From Streptomyces dysideae (GTDB taxonomy: Bacteria > Actinomycetota > Actinomycetes > Streptomycetales > Streptomycetaceae): a stretch of 64,000 nt of DNA. Within the stretch, counting starts at the first letter, position 1. Every line of letters begins with the position of its first letter. Where the stretch lies: NCBI RefSeq assembly GCF_001514305.1, contig NZ_KQ949101.1:88395-152394 (forward strand), in the 5' to 3' direction. Shown in pieces: positions 51,181-61,950 of the stretch. The position numbers were made by a program, and so were the translations under genes. Under the pieces are notes generated by a model, which was not told the origin of the DNA, searched no databases, and was given only the letters and a program-made list of their open reading frames with translations.

Positions 51181-54009
51181 ATGCAGATGTCACGTCGCGG
51201 CGTTCTGATCCTGGGCGCAGCCGGCGCGGCCGTCGCCGGAGGTCTCCCCGCGGGCTCGGCGCGGGCCGCCGAGGCCGAGACGGCCGACGGAACGGACGCC
51301 TCCATACGCACCGAGCGCCTGTATCTGTCCGGCGAGGACGCCGACAACCCGGTCGACTGGGACTTCCTGTGCACCAGCGGGCGGCGCAGCGGCAGTTGGG
51401 GCAGCATCCCGGTTCCGTCCAACTGGGAGTTCCACGGATACGGCACGTACAACTACGGGTGGAATCTGCGCCCGGAGGAAAAGGGCAACTACCGGCACAC
51501 CTTCACGCCGCCCGCCCACTGGCGTGACAGACGCGTCTTCCTCGTCTTCGAAGGGTCGATGACCGACACCGAGGCGTGGATCAACGGAGAGTCGGCCGGG
51601 CCCGTCCACCGCGGCGGCTTCTACCGGTTCCGTCACGAGGTGACCGGAAAGCTGCGTCCGGGGCAGGACAACCTCCTGGAGGTGACCGTCAGCAAGGAGT
51701 CCGCCGACGACTCCGTCAACCGGGCCGAACGCCTCGGGGACTACTGGAACTTCGGCGGCATCTACCGCCCCGTCCAACTCGAGGCGTTCCCGCTCCAGCA
51801 CATCGAGCGCATCGCCGTCGACGCCCGCGCCGACGGCACGCTGCGGATCGACGCCCATCTGTCGGGTACCGGTTCCGCCGACCGTCTCGTCGCCCGGGTC
51901 ACCGACCTCTCCGGGCGCCCGGTCGGCGCCCCGTTCACCGCGTCCGTCGCTCCCGGCGACACGACGGTGACACTCAGGACCGTTTTGGACTCCCCTCGGC
52001 AGTGGACGGCGGAGACCCCGCACCTCTACCGCGTCGAGGTCGCGCTCCGCTCCGGCGACCGCCGCACCGTGCACCGCGTCGAGGAGAGATTCGGCTTCCG
52101 CACCGTCGAGGTGCGCCCCGGCGACGGCGTGTACGTCAACGGCGTCAAGATCCTCCTCAAAGGCGCCAACCGGCACACCATCTGGCCCACGTCCGGCCGG
52201 GCGACCAGCGCGCGCATCAGCCGCAAGGACATCCTCCTGATGCAGGAGATGAACATGAACGCGGTCCGGATGTCCCACTACCCGCCGGACACGCACTTCC
52301 TCGACCTCGCCGACGAACTCGGGCTGTACGTGCTCGACGAACTGGCCGGCTGGCAGAAGTCCTACGCCGAGGCGGCAGGCAGGCCCCTCGTCGCCTCGAT
52401 GGTCACCCGTGACGTCAACCACCCGTCGATCCTGTTCTGGTGCAACGGCAACGAAGGCGGCTGGAACACCGCCCTCGACAACGACTACGCCCGCCACGAC
52501 CCCCAGCAGCGCACCGTTCTCCACCCCTGGGCGAACTTCGGCGGCATCAACACCGACCACTACGAGTCGTACGACAGCACGCGCCGCATCCTCCAGGAAC
52601 AGGGCGACGTCTTCATGCCCACCGAGTTCCTCCACGGCCTCTACGACGGCGGCGCCGGCGCGGGGCTCGACGACTACTGGAAGCTGATGGGCCGTGAACG
52701 GCTCTCCGCCGGCGGCTTCCTGTGGTCACTGGTCGACGAGGGCATCGTGCGCGACGACCTCGACGGCACCATCGATGTGGCGGGCAACGCCGCACCCGAC
52801 GGCATCCTCGGCCCCTTCCGTGAGAAGGAGGCAAGCTTCTACACGATCAAGGACATCTGGTCGCCCGTACAACTCGCCGAGCCGGAGCGGTTCACCTCCG
52901 GCCTGCCGGACGACTTCCACGGGCGGATCGGCCTCACCAACCACTACGCCTTCACCAACACCCGCACCTGCCGTTTCACTTGGCGGCTCCTGGACTTCCG
53001 TACCCCGTCGCAACGGCGGGACGGCCACACGGTGCGCGCCCAGGGCACCGCCTCCGCTCCGGACATCGAGCCCGGCGCGCAAGGTGCGCTGCGCCTGCCC
53101 CTGCCGTCCGGCTGGCGACGCGCCGACGCCCTGGCGCTCACCGTCACCGATGCCGACGGCCGCGAGATCCGCCGCTGGACATGGACCATCGCGTCCGCCG
53201 CCGACCAGGCCCGACGGCTGGTACGGACGGGCCCGGGACCAGCCGTACGCGGCCGGCTCGCGGACGACACGCTCACCCTCGCATCCCGCCACACCACGGT
53301 CACGCTCGACGCCACGACGGGCATGCTGGCCGGCGTCACCCACCGGGGGAGGGACTTCGCGCTGTCCCGCGGCCCGCTGCCCACCACCGGAACGGCCGAC
53401 CTCGCCCGCCTGACGCACGGGCCCGACGGCAACGGCTACACGGTGCAGGCCGAGTACTCCGGCGTCCTGCGCCACGTCCGGTGGCGTCTGCACCCCAGCG
53501 GCTGGCTGCAGTTGGACTACCGCTACCACCTCACCGGCGAGCACGACCTGTTCGGCGTCGGCTTCGACCATCCCGAACCGCAGGTGACCGGCGTGACATG
53601 GCTCGGCCACGGACCCCACAGGGTGTGGAAGAACCGGCTGCGCGGCGTCGCGACGGACCTCTGGACGAAGCAGTACAACGACACCGCGACCGGTGCCGAC
53701 GGCTGGGTGTACCCGGAGTTCAAGGGCTACCACGCGGGCGTCCGCTGGGCCTCCCTGCACACCACCGCCGGACGCATCACCATGGTCTGCGAGGACGAGA
53801 ACCTCTACCTGCGCCTCTTCACCCCCCGGTTCGGCCCCGACCCCCGCCACACTGCGCCGCCCTTCCCGAAGGGAGACCTGTCGTTCCTCGACGCCATCCC
53901 GGCCATCGGCACCAAGTTCGACCCGCCGGCCGCGCTCGGCCCCAGCGGCGGCCCCACCACGGCGACGGGCGACTACGGCCGAACCCTGTACTTCTCGTTC
54001 GCCCAGTAG
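51181..54009 (+). CDS. Secreted glycoside hydrolase family 2 enzyme (beta-galactosidase-like)
   Basis: A 942-residue protein; ATG 51181 has GGAG 5 nt upstream. A twin-Arg signal (SRRGVLILGAAGAAVAGGLP) suggests Tat export. The jelly-roll domain has PVPSNWEFHGYGTYNYGW and GSMTDTEAWINGESAGPVHR. The TIM barrel has KGANRHTIWPTSGR, MNMNAVRMSHYPPDTHFLDL, and the acid/base Glu425 in HPSILFWCNGNEGGWNTALD. The nucleophile is probably Glu482 in FMPTEFLHGLYDGG. A C-terminal domain of LacZ small-domain type follows (GVTWLGHGPHRVWKNRLRG). Both catalytic Glu are present. Substrate (galactoside, glucuronide or other) cannot be decided. It may be under control of the operator at 51084. Confidence 0.9.
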   Translation: MQMSRRGVLILGAAGAAVAGGLPAGSARAAEAETADGTDASIRTERLYLSGEDADNPVDWDFLCTSGRRSGSWGSIPVPSNWEFHGYGTYNYGWNLRPEEKGNYRHTFTPPAHWRDRRVFLVFEGSMTDTEAWINGESAGPVHRGGFYRFRHEVTGKLRPGQDNLLEVTVSKESADDSVNRAERLGDYWNFGGIYRPVQLEAFPLQHIERIAVDARADGTLRIDAHLSGTGSADRLVARVTDLSGRPVGAPFTASVAPGDTTVTLRTVLDSPRQWTAETPHLYRVEVALRSGDRRTVHRVEERFGFRTVEVRPGDGVYVNGVKILLKGANRHTIWPTSGRATSARISRKDILLMQEMNMNAVRMSHYPPDTHFLDLADELGLYVLDELAGWQKSYAEAAGRPLVASMVTRDVNHPSILFWCNGNEGGWNTALDNDYARHDPQQRTVLHPWANFGGINTDHYESYDSTRRILQEQGDVFMPTEFLHGLYDGGAGAGLDDYWKLMGRERLSAGGFLWSLVDEGIVRDDLDGTIDVAGNAAPDGILGPFREKEASFYTIKDIWSPVQLAEPERFTSGLPDDFHGRIGLTNHYAFTNTRTCRFTWRLLDFRTPSQRRDGHTVRAQGTASAPDIEPGAQGALRLPLPSGWRRADALALTVTDADGREIRRWTWTIASAADQARRLVRTGPGPAVRGRLADDTLTLASRHTTVTLDATTGMLAGVTHRGRDFALSRGPLPTTGTADLARLTHGPDGNGYTVQAEYSGVLRHVRWRLHPSGWLQLDYRYHLTGEHDLFGVGFDHPEPQVTGVTWLGHGPHRVWKNRLRGVATDLWTKQYNDTATGADGWVYPEFKGYHAGVRWASLHTTAGRITMVCEDENLYLRLFTPRFGPDPRHTAPPFPKGDLSFLDAIPAIGTKFDPPAALGPSGGPTTATGDYGRTLYFSFAQ

Positions 54010-54610
54010 CACGTCCACCCCCTCGCCGACGCGGCACCATGCGGCCGGGCCCCCTGCCGACCGGCGCTTCCCGCAGGTGCTCGACCTCACCTTCCCGAGG
54101 CGTGCGCCTGCCTCCACGACCGTGACGGCCAGTGCCGATGTGGTGGGAGGCGGTGATCCCGCCGCCGGCCGGGGCAGTTCCTTCCTCCCGAGGGAGGTGA
54201 CGCAGCACTGCGCCTGGTTCGCCGAGGAGGAGCCCGACGGCCCGGTCTTCCTCGGCGAGAAGGGGTTCCCTTACCGGGCCGGTCAGGGACGCGGGCCAGC
54301 TGGGCCCGGTGACACACAAGCTGCGTCGGGGTGGCTCCCCCTCAGATTGACGATCACGGACCTGCGTCGTGTCCGCCCGCTTCACGGACAGAGCAACCTG
54401 GCCCTCAAACCCGCCGGGACAGTGGTCCTCGTTCACCTCGACAAAAAAACACCCTGTTCGACCAGACCAGCCCGTTGATCAGGTCAGCGGATGGCTTCTC
54501 AGGATTGATCAGCCGACATTGATTGGCCCATGGCTTCGTCTTCCTGATCAACCCCGCGTCCTGGAGATTCGGTTGTGCCTGAACCCAACCGGACAGAAGG
54601 GAGCGGAGCC
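54010..54610. other. 600-bp stretch without a recognised gene
   Basis: Long open frames exist on both strands (for example a plus-strand frame with SSFLPREVTQHCAWFAEEEP) but none has a start, a family signature or a consistent composition, so they may be decayed sequence. An AT-richer segment at 54430-54560 probably holds the promoter of the secreted-protein gene at 54611, with an imperfect repeat of GATCAGGTCAGCG and GATTGATCAGCCG type. Confidence 0.5.
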
Positions 54611-55024
54611 ATGCCCCGTTTGCTCCGTAAGAGACTCGCCGGCGCCCTGGCCGTGGCCGCCCTCGCGGGAGGGTCGCTGACCCTGGCCGCAGGGGAGGCC
54701 AGTGCCATCCCCGTCTCCGGCCCCGCCTGCAATTCCCCCGTCTTCACCGCCTGCGTCGCGATCTCCAACCACAGCGTGGACGCGTACAGCTGGCGTATCA
54801 GTGTTCACTGAGCCCAATGGCCACAGGTGGAACCGGTGCCTCACGGGCAGCCGGCCCCACCATACGAGCCACTGGACGAACGTGTGGTTCTCCAACAGCG
54901 ACAAGGTCTCGTTGACTGCCTCTCGCGGCAGGAACTGCGAGGGATGGAGCGGGAACGACGACTGGTGGGGCGACTGGCGCTCGACCCCGGACCAGTACCA
55001 CCTGGTCGTCGTCAACAGGCACTG
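54611..55024 (+). pseudogene. Small secreted protein with a frameshift
   Basis: ATG 54611 (GGAGC upstream) opens a Sec signal peptide, KRLAGALAVAALAGGSLTLA, with AEASA-like cleavage, and a mature start ACNSPVFTACVAISNHSVDA. The frame stops at 54811, but another frame continues smoothly with EPNGHRWNRCL, HWTNVWFSNSDKVSLTASRG, RNCEGWSGNDDWWGDWRSTP and DQYHLVVVNRH to the stop at 55024. Together they would give a protein of about 138 residues with Cys pairs. A single frameshift near 54805 is likely, or the first 66 residues are made alone. Family not recognised. Confidence 0.6.
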
Positions 55025-55232
55025 ACCGTCGTACACAGCTCACAACACAGGGCCCCTCTCTCCATTGCCTCTCTCCTCGCAGAAAGCCACCAAAGTGCCT
55101 CCCCACGCTCTGATCGTCGTCGGAGCCGCCGGAGGCCGCCGATCCGCGCCTGGGAGCTCGGCGGTGGAGCCAACGGCGCGACCGTCGTCGGGGCCGTCGC
55201 GTTGACCAGCTGCCGGGAGCTTGGCGCGCAGA

Positions 55233-55271
55233 AGCGGGGTGGTGCCATGTGTCACATGGCACCACCCCGCT
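55233..55271. terminator. Strong hairpin after the RHS/immunity locus
   Basis: GCGGGGTGGTGCCATGTG and CACATGGCACCACCCCGC are perfect 18-bp arms with a 1-nt centre, so the real loop is larger. It lies 13 bp past the stop of the minus-strand gene at 55284 and probably ends transcription from that side. Confidence 0.85.
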
Positions 55272-55283
55272 CGCTTCATCGGG

Positions 55284-55451
55284 CTATCGGCGGCTCTTCC
55301 AGGCCATCACGGCCACCGTCAGAGCACCGACTGCCAGGCCCGCCAGGGCCCATGGAACGCTCGGTCGGCTGTCGTTCAGCTTGTAACCGACGAGGCACAG
55401 CAGGTTGAACTCCACGAAGGCGATCACGAGCCACCAGCGACGGGCAGGCAT
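55284..55451 (-). CDS. Small two-TM membrane protein, candidate immunity protein
   Basis: A 55-residue protein from ATG 55451, with AAGGA about 7 nt upstream. It is almost entirely two hydrophobic helices, WWLVIAFVEFNLLCLVGYKL and WALAGLAVGALTVAVMAW, joined by NDSRPSVP, with a basic end KSRR. It sits 47 bp after the C-terminal end of the RHS gene, the usual position of an immunity gene. Immunity function is inferred from location and size only. Confidence 0.55.
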   Translation of the reverse strand: MPARRWWLVIAFVEFNLLCLVGYKLNDSRPSVPWALAGLAVGALTVAVMAWKSRR

Positions 55452-55498
55452 TGCCGATTCCTTTCCTCCGGTTTTCCCAGCCGGCGTACCCGGCCGCG

Positions 55499-58400
55499 TC
55501 ACTTGGACTTGAGCTTGCAGCCGCGGTTCGTGCATCTCACTCCCCAGGAGGTGTGCCAGGAGACTCCGCCCCTCTTGGGGTAGATCTTCTTGTAGGTGAC
55601 GGTCATCGCGAACCGCTCCTCGAAGCCGCAGATCGGGATGTACTTGAAGACGCAGATCTGGGCCATGCCCGACGCGCCCCACTGGTGCTTGTTGTTCGTG
55701 CGGATGTTGCGGGCCGGACCGTGGAAGTGGACTGAGTAGCCCATTCCGGGCGGCGAAGCCGGCCGTGTCGTCACTGGTCCAGGCGCACGAGGACCTGATC
55801 TTTCCGCTCCGCACGCAGAACTCGGCCTGCATGGATATGGTGCCGATCTTCACCCCGGCCTCGTACATGCGGTACGTCCGGGAGACCGTGGTGCACTTGG
55901 TCTTCGCCGTACCGGACAGGTCCCGGCTGTTCAGCGGGTCTCCGCAGACGTAGTCGTACGCGCTGCAGCTGCCGCCCTGCACCGGGTCGGTGCTCAGGAA
56001 TCGGCCCTCGCCCGGGGAGTAGAGCCGGACGCCCATGAGGACCGCCCCGGACGGGGTTTCGGAGGAGCGCTGGTGACTGCCCAGATACCCGTAACGGGTG
56101 TTGCCGGTCTCACCGTTCTCGGTGCCGTCCGCCTGTCGTGGGTTCCCGTACTCGTCGGTGCTACGCACCACCGGGGCCTGAGAGGCGTCCAGCGGCAGTG
56201 CCACGCTCACGTCTCCGTGCACGTTGGCGAGTTGGAGGATCACCTCGCCCGTGGCCGAGGTCGTCGCCGCCATGCCGCCTTCGAAGCCGGTGACCATGCG
56301 CGAGACGGTGCTCGCCGTATGGTCGGTGATCCAGCGCGGGCTGTCCGAGGACCCGCCGTAGTGGTTGGTCTTCGAACCGGTCTGCGCCCAGTCGGCGCCC
56401 GCGGAGGTCCTGGACTCGGTGGTCCATCCACGGAACCGGTTGGCCGCGTCCAGCGTCCAGGTCTGCCGCTTGTCTCCGGTGGTCTGCTGCCGCACGAGGT
56501 CGTTCACGTAGTACGTCAGCGAGGAACCGTCCGGCATGGCGGTGGTCCGCCCGAAGGCGTCGTAGTCGTAGCCGGAGTCGGTGATCCGGTCCGCACTGTC
56601 GTAGGAGTGGTTGACGGTGGTTGCGTCGGCCGTGGTGCACTCGGCGCCGGCCTCCGCCCGCGCGGTGGCGAGCGAGGTGCGGTTGGCACGCTTGTCCAGG
56701 CCGTAGGTGCGGGTGACGCAGACCGTGTCGGCCCCGGTGTCCTGGACGGTCTTCAGTCGGCCCGCGCCGTCGTAGCCGTAGCGCTGGGCTCCCGCGGTGC
56801 TGGAGGCACGCTCCACCACCTGGTCGTACACCGTGCGCTTCACCGTGTCGGAGAAGACGACGACGGCGTCGTCGTCCCTCGTGTACGTACGGCCCGTCGG
56901 CGCGCCGCCCGGGTCGGTGGTCTGTGTCAGAGTGATCCCTCCGGGCATCTTCTGGCTGACCAGGTTGCCGTCGTCGTCATGGACCGCGGAGAACGTGCCC
57001 GCCACCGAGTCGGTCATCGACACCGGCAGGCCGCGCGGCTCCGCCGCGTGGTCGTAGGCGTAGGTGACGGTGGACGGCACCGAGTCGGTGATCTTCACCG
57101 GCCGGTCCAGGGAGTCGTACGCCGTCGTCGTCACACCGTCGTCCGCGTCCGTGTACGAGATCGGTCGGCCGAGTGCGTCGTGATCCTGGAGGATCGTGCC
57201 CCCGTTCGCCGACTCGATGACGCTGATCTGGCCGTTGTCGGCGTTGTACGTGTACGAGGTGCCGGACACGGGTTCCCCGGTCTGGCTGGTCACCGAGACC
57301 GTCTTGAGCCGGCCCGCGCCGTCGTACGTCATGTCGGTGACCCGAACCGCGTCACCGGATGTGTCGACCTTCTCCAGCGCCTGTCCGTAGAAGCCGTACT
57401 CCAGGGCGGAGTCCACCGCCTGAGCGGGGTTGCTCCCGCCACCGGTGATGTCACCCGCCGGACCGTTCCAGCAGGGCATGCCGGCCCACTCGGGACGGCC
57501 CTTGCACCAGCCGTCGCCCTCCCCTGACCAGTACACGGTGACACGGGAGGCCGCGTCCTCTCCGGTGCCGCCCGGCGGGACCTGGGCGGTGACCCGGCCC
57601 TGTGCGTCGTACTCGGTGGTGGTGATCAGGTCGAGGCCGCCCGAGTCCTCGATCTGGTGGATCGGCAGGCCCTTCACCCAGTTGTACTGGGTCTCGGAGT
57701 GCCGCTTCTCACTCATGATCGAGTATTGGCCCCGGACTCTGGCGCCGGTGATCGCCAGCGTCAGTTGGTCCCGAACGCTGGCGCTGCCGTCGGTGGGGCG
57801 GCCCTCGTCGTACTCGTTGACGGTCCACGGCTGGGCGGCGACGGAGGTGCCGGCCGGCATCAGGACGGTGCTGCCGTCCTTGAAGTCCTCGGTCAGTTCG
57901 ATCCGGCGCAGTGGCCCGAACTGCTCCAGCAGCCGGGTGCCCTTGTTGTTGAAGTACGAGGTGGTGGACAGCAGCCGGGCGCGCTGTGCGATGCTCAGCT
58001 CACCGATGCCCAGCTCCGCCAGGCGAGCCCGCTGCTCGGCTGTGGTGCCCAGCGCCAGGGCGTGGTTGCCCGCGGAGAGTTGGCGCACCGTGTTGCCGTG
58101 CTTGTCCGACTCGGTGGTGGTGGTCCCGCCTGCCTGGTCCACGAAGTTGACTTCAGCGCCAGAGGCGTTGATGTAGTGGACGAGGGCCCGGCCGTAGGCG
58201 TCGGCGGTGAGTTCCCCGCCCTTGTGGGAGGCGGGAGTCGAGTCGGCGGGGAAGATGGCGGTGGCGTCGGTGGGAGCGTCGAGCTGGCCCCACTTCTTCA
58301 CCGCGGTGGCGTTCATCGGGTACGGCGCGAGGTCTCCGGAGAGCGGCACGTCGTAGACGACGGAGGTGACTGCCTGGCCGTTGGTCTGCGACGCACTGCC

Positions 58401-60162
58401 CTGGGCCAGCGTGGGCCGGGTGACGGTGGTCAGCATGCCCTCGCCGCCGGTGCTGCCACCGGCGTTGCCGTAGCCGAAGGTCCAGGGCAGCGTTCCGGGC
58501 GGGGTCAACCGGTTGACACGGCCGTCCGCGTCATAGCCGTACGCCGTCTTCAGGGCCGGGCTGATCTGTGGGTTCCAAGCCTCGCGCAGTCGGCCGGAGG
58601 CGTCGTACGCATAGGACTGGATGGTGCGGGAGGTTGCCTGGGTGTCGCCGTTCTCCGTGGACCAGAGCCGGATCGACTTCACCTGGCCCTTGTAGTCGCC
58701 GAAGTCACTGTCCGCGGCGGTGGTGCTGTCCGCGTACTGGAACTCCAGCACGCGGCAGCCGCGTGTCGAGGGCGTGGCGGCGCAGGTGCTGTTGGGGATC
58801 GAGCCGCCCGAGGCGATGAGCAGCTTGGGCCGGGCCAGGGTCCTGCCGTCCACCACGACTGCCTCGGAGACCACTCCGGTCGTCGAGTTGCTGACCCCGG
58901 TGAGGCCCGAAGAGGCGAGCTGCCAGGTCTCTGCGGCGGCGGCGACCTTCTCGAAGACGGACTTCACACCGTTGGTGTCGGTGAGGGTGAAGGAACCGGA
59001 GAAGGTGCCGGTCAGGGTAAGGGCCTCAGCGCCGGGCTCAGGGACCCAGCCGTCGGCGTCGTTCGCCTTGGCGGTGAAGTGGACGCTGGTGTCGTCGTCG
59101 AGAACGACGTCGAGTGAGGTGTCCGATGTCTTGCGGATGTGTGTGTAACCGCCCTCGGCGGCCTCCGCGACCACACCCGAGATCCACTCCGGGCCGAAGA
59201 TCGGGAACTGTCCCTCCTGCGTACCGCCTGCGGCGGGCCGACGCGAGGAGGCGGACCGGGCGAGGGACAGGCCGAAGTGGCTCTCCTCCGTACCGGACAG
59301 CTTGAAGTCACCGGTGAGCAGGTTCAGCGTGCCCGGGCCGATGTCCGTGGCCGAGGCCGTGTCGGCGTGGCGGTCGACGATCGCGGTGATCGGCTGGGTA
59401 CTCGCCGCGGCGTCGTCCGGGCCCGTGAAGTCGGCCTTGATCTGGATGGTGCCGTCCGGGTCGACGGTGTCGGTGGCCTTCCACACCACGGCCTCGTTCT
59501 TGCCGTTGGTGAGCGGTACCGGCCAGGCGGACAGCGCGTCGCCGCCGACGGTCACCGCCGAGACCGGGACAGGGCTCCAGTCGTCCTCGTCCGAGCGGCG
59601 CCAGGAGAAGGACGCGGCGTCGTACTTCGCGGCGTCGGCCTCGGCTGCCCTCGCCCAGTGTCACCAGGTCGACGGCCTTCTGCTCCTGCGCCGCCTCGAG
59701 TGATCTCGCGGGCGTACCCGTCCTGCCCGCGAGCCGCAGTCCGGCCGGATGTGCCACCGGCGCCACGCCGTCACCGGACTCGCGCAACTCCACGTCGACG
59801 CCGACCCACTTGCCGTCACGCTCGAAGCGCACCGGCCCGGCGGACAGCTCCGTCGTCAGACTGCCGTCCTTGTTCACCCACGTCGTCGACGTCTCCGTAC
59901 GCTCGCTGAGCGCCTCGACCCGCTTGCCCGACAGTCGGGCCGCCACCTTCGCCGACGCGATGTCCGCCGCAGCCCTTACGGGCTGAGCCTTCGGGGCTTT
60001 CGTCTGCTCCGCTGAGGGCGGGGCGGACATCGCCGTGCCCTCCAGAACCGTCACGGACAGCAGGGCGGCGAGTCCGCCCGCCATCCAGCGCAGGTCTCTT
60101 CGTCTCCTGCGCGTCAGCCGCTGCCCTCTCGTGTAAGAAGGCAGACTCCGTCCAGGTCTCAT
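55499..60162 (-). pseudogene. RHS/YD-repeat polymorphic toxin gene with two frameshifts
   Basis: ATG 60162 (GGGGAGACC upstream) starts a secreted protein: RRRRDLRWMAGGLAALLSVT, then FERDGKWVGVDVELRESGDG. After VDLVTLGEG, near base 59655, the frame shifts by one. The next frame runs about 1270 codons with TGDFKLSGTEESHFGLSLAR, many YD repeats (YDASGRLREAW, YDYDAFGRTTAMPDGSSLTY) and the core ending GVRLYSPGEGRFLSTDPVQG then DYVCGDPLNSRDLSGTAK. Near 55745 a second shift (an extra A in CGGAATGGGC) puts the last domain, GYSVHFHGPARNIRTNNKHQ, IPICGFEERFAMTVTYKKIY and TNRGCKLKSK, in a third frame. Restored length is about 1550 residues. IS fragments lie upstream. Confidence 0.85.
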
Positions 60163-60211
60163 GGTCTCCCCGTAGCATTTTTCAAACACCAGTTGGAATA
60201 ACCACGTGATC

Positions 60212-60505
60212 TTAAGCGGCGGTCAAAATTCGTAAAGTGCCTCCAGGGGTGCCGTATTGGCCTCTGGTCAGCACGTTCGCGCCCCCAACACCCTCACTTC
60301 CGCAACAACCTCGCCAACGCCTACCCGTCGGCGGGCGACCCGGGCCGGGCCATCCCGCTGTTCGGACAGACAGGGAGTCGCCCCGCCGTCTTGCCGTGAT
60401 GACCAGCGATATCGGCTTCTGGGCATGCTCGACGGCCAGGTGCAGCTTGGGTGTCAGCCCGCCCCGGGAACGTCTGAGCCCATGGTCGTCAGGCCAGGTG
60501 AGCAC
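60212..60505 (-). mobile_element. IS5-family transposase remnant
   Basis: The frame reads WPDDHGLRRSRGGLTPKLHL then AVEHAQKPISLVITARRRGD, the GLGRSRGGLTTKIHLA signature around the first catalytic region of IS5/IS1031-type transposases, followed by a degraded RPPTGRRW tail. The start and second half are missing and no terminal repeats were found. Confidence 0.65.
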
Positions 60506-60563
60506 ACCACCTGGCGGCTGGATCTGCAGATCCGAGGTTCCCCCGGCGTGCGGCAGGTGCTGA

Positions 60564-60890
60564 TCAGCTGGCCAGAACAGGTTGACGGGGTTTCAGGTCC
60601 GTTCGTTCGGCCGTTGCCTGGTCGGCGTAGTGCTTCTCCTCGACGGGGGCTGAAGTGACCGAGCCGTTTCTGGATGCGCCTGGAGTTGTAAAGCCGTCGA
60701 TGTACTCGAAGAGCGCGAGGTTGGCCTCGGCGCGGGTGGTGAAGGTGCGACCGCGGATGCATTCGGTTTTGATGAGCATCCAGAGGTTCTCCGCGAGGGC
60801 ATTGTCATAGGAGTCCCCGACGGAGTTCAAGGACGCTTGAACTCCCGCTCGCAGCAGTCGAGTTGTGCGCTTCACAGACGTATATGGCAT
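60564..60890 (-). mobile_element. IS3-family transposase (OrfB) C-terminal remnant
   Basis: The frame encodes VQASLNSVGDSYDNALAENL, WMLIKTECIRGRTFTTRAEA and NLALFEYIDGF, containing the conserved NALAEN segment with the catalytic Glu of the DDE triad. The upstream DD residues are missing. It lies next to the IS5 remnant, making a small nest of broken IS sequence ahead of the RHS gene. Confidence 0.8.
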
Positions 60891-60905
60891 CCGCCAACGC
60901 CAACC

Positions 60906-61733
60906 TCATCCGATCAGGGCAACGGGGGCGTCCCAGGCGTTGCGGTCGACGGTGACGGTGTAGCCGCCGCGGGTCTCCTTGCTGTTGACCATGTACTGGT
61001 GGGCGCGGCTGTGGTTGGTGTACAGCTTGGGATCCCAGGGCCAGTCGGCGGTGGTGGTGTTCTTGTTGTTCCACAGCGCGTACCAGAGGTTGCCCGGCAG
61101 GTCGGTCCGGTCCTTCGCGGTGGCGATGGCCCTGGCGCTGGAGCTGCTGAAGCCGTAGTAGCCGGCGCGGTACGTCTTCGCCCGCAGGGTCTTGGTGAAG
61201 GAGCGCACGTACGTCAGAGTGGCGTCGTTGCACGCCTTGTTCGTGATGTCGTACGACTCCATGTTGAGGTAGATGGGGCTGCCTGGCTTCATGCCGAGGG
61301 CGGCGGCCTTGGCGATCGCGTCCTTGGCGTTGCTCGCCCCGAGGCTGGCTGCCGTGGAGGCGGTGAACCTTTCTGGGTTCCTGCTGGTCTGGCAGGGCGG
61401 CTGGGCTCCGACGTAGAGCGGGATGAGCTTCCAGCCGACGGCGCTGACCGACTTCACCCAGGACGCGGTGAGGTTGGGCTGGGCGCAGCCGCGGTTCTTG
61501 CCGCCGATGTAGACGGCCGCGGCGCCGTAGAAGCCGGTGTTCCAAGCCTTCATCGCGGCGAGGGAGGGTGCCGTGCAGGTGTCGAATGCCCGGCCCGTGT
61601 ATGTCTTCTGCGCAGGCCAGCTCCTGGCGGCCATGGAGGTCTGCGCCGCGATCCCGGCCCCGGCGACTACGACAACGCCGGTCGCGGCCCACGCGATGTA
61701 ACGGCCTCTCTTGGACAGCCGGTGACTGGACAT
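60906..61733 (-). CDS. Secreted DUF1906 (glycoside-hydrolase-like) protein
   Basis: A 275-residue protein; ATG 61733 (SSHRLSKRGRYIAWAATGVV) opens a signal peptide or N-terminal anchor (VVVVAGAGIAAQTSMA). The mature domain is a TIM-barrel of the DUF1906/Rv2525c type: GRAFDTCTAPSLAAMKAWNT, AAAVYIGGKNRGCAQPNLTA, WKLIPLYVGAQPPCQTS, GSPIYLNMESYDITNKACND, YYGFSSSSARAIATA and LWYALWNNKNTTTADWPWD. Asp and Glu at the strand ends suit a lysozyme-like or peptidoglycan glycosidase role, not proven. Four or more Cys suggest disulphides. Confidence 0.85.
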   Translation of the reverse strand: MSSHRLSKRGRYIAWAATGVVVVAGAGIAAQTSMAARSWPAQKTYTGRAFDTCTAPSLAAMKAWNTGFYGAAAVYIGGKNRGCAQPNLTASWVKSVSAVGWKLIPLYVGAQPPCQTSRNPERFTASTAASLGASNAKDAIAKAAALGMKPGSPIYLNMESYDITNKACNDATLTYVRSFTKTLRAKTYRAGYYGFSSSSARAIATAKDRTDLPGNLWYALWNNKNTTTADWPWDPKLYTNHSRAHQYMVNSKETRGGYTVTVDRNAWDAPVALIG

Positions 61734-61950
61734 TCCCACCCCATTCGGATCACCGCCCGCAGCCGCGCTTGGTGCACCGGAAGGCATGCGCGCGGTGACA
61801 CACCATGAGGTGTGGCTGCAGCGTTCGGCGCTTTTTACGGCGGCCGTAGAGCTCCGGCAGTCGGAGCGTTCTGCACCCTGTCCAAGACCTATCCGCTGAT
61901 TGGTGGCGGAGGGTGGCAACGCTGGGTTCGATGGCCTCCACACAGCTGAC

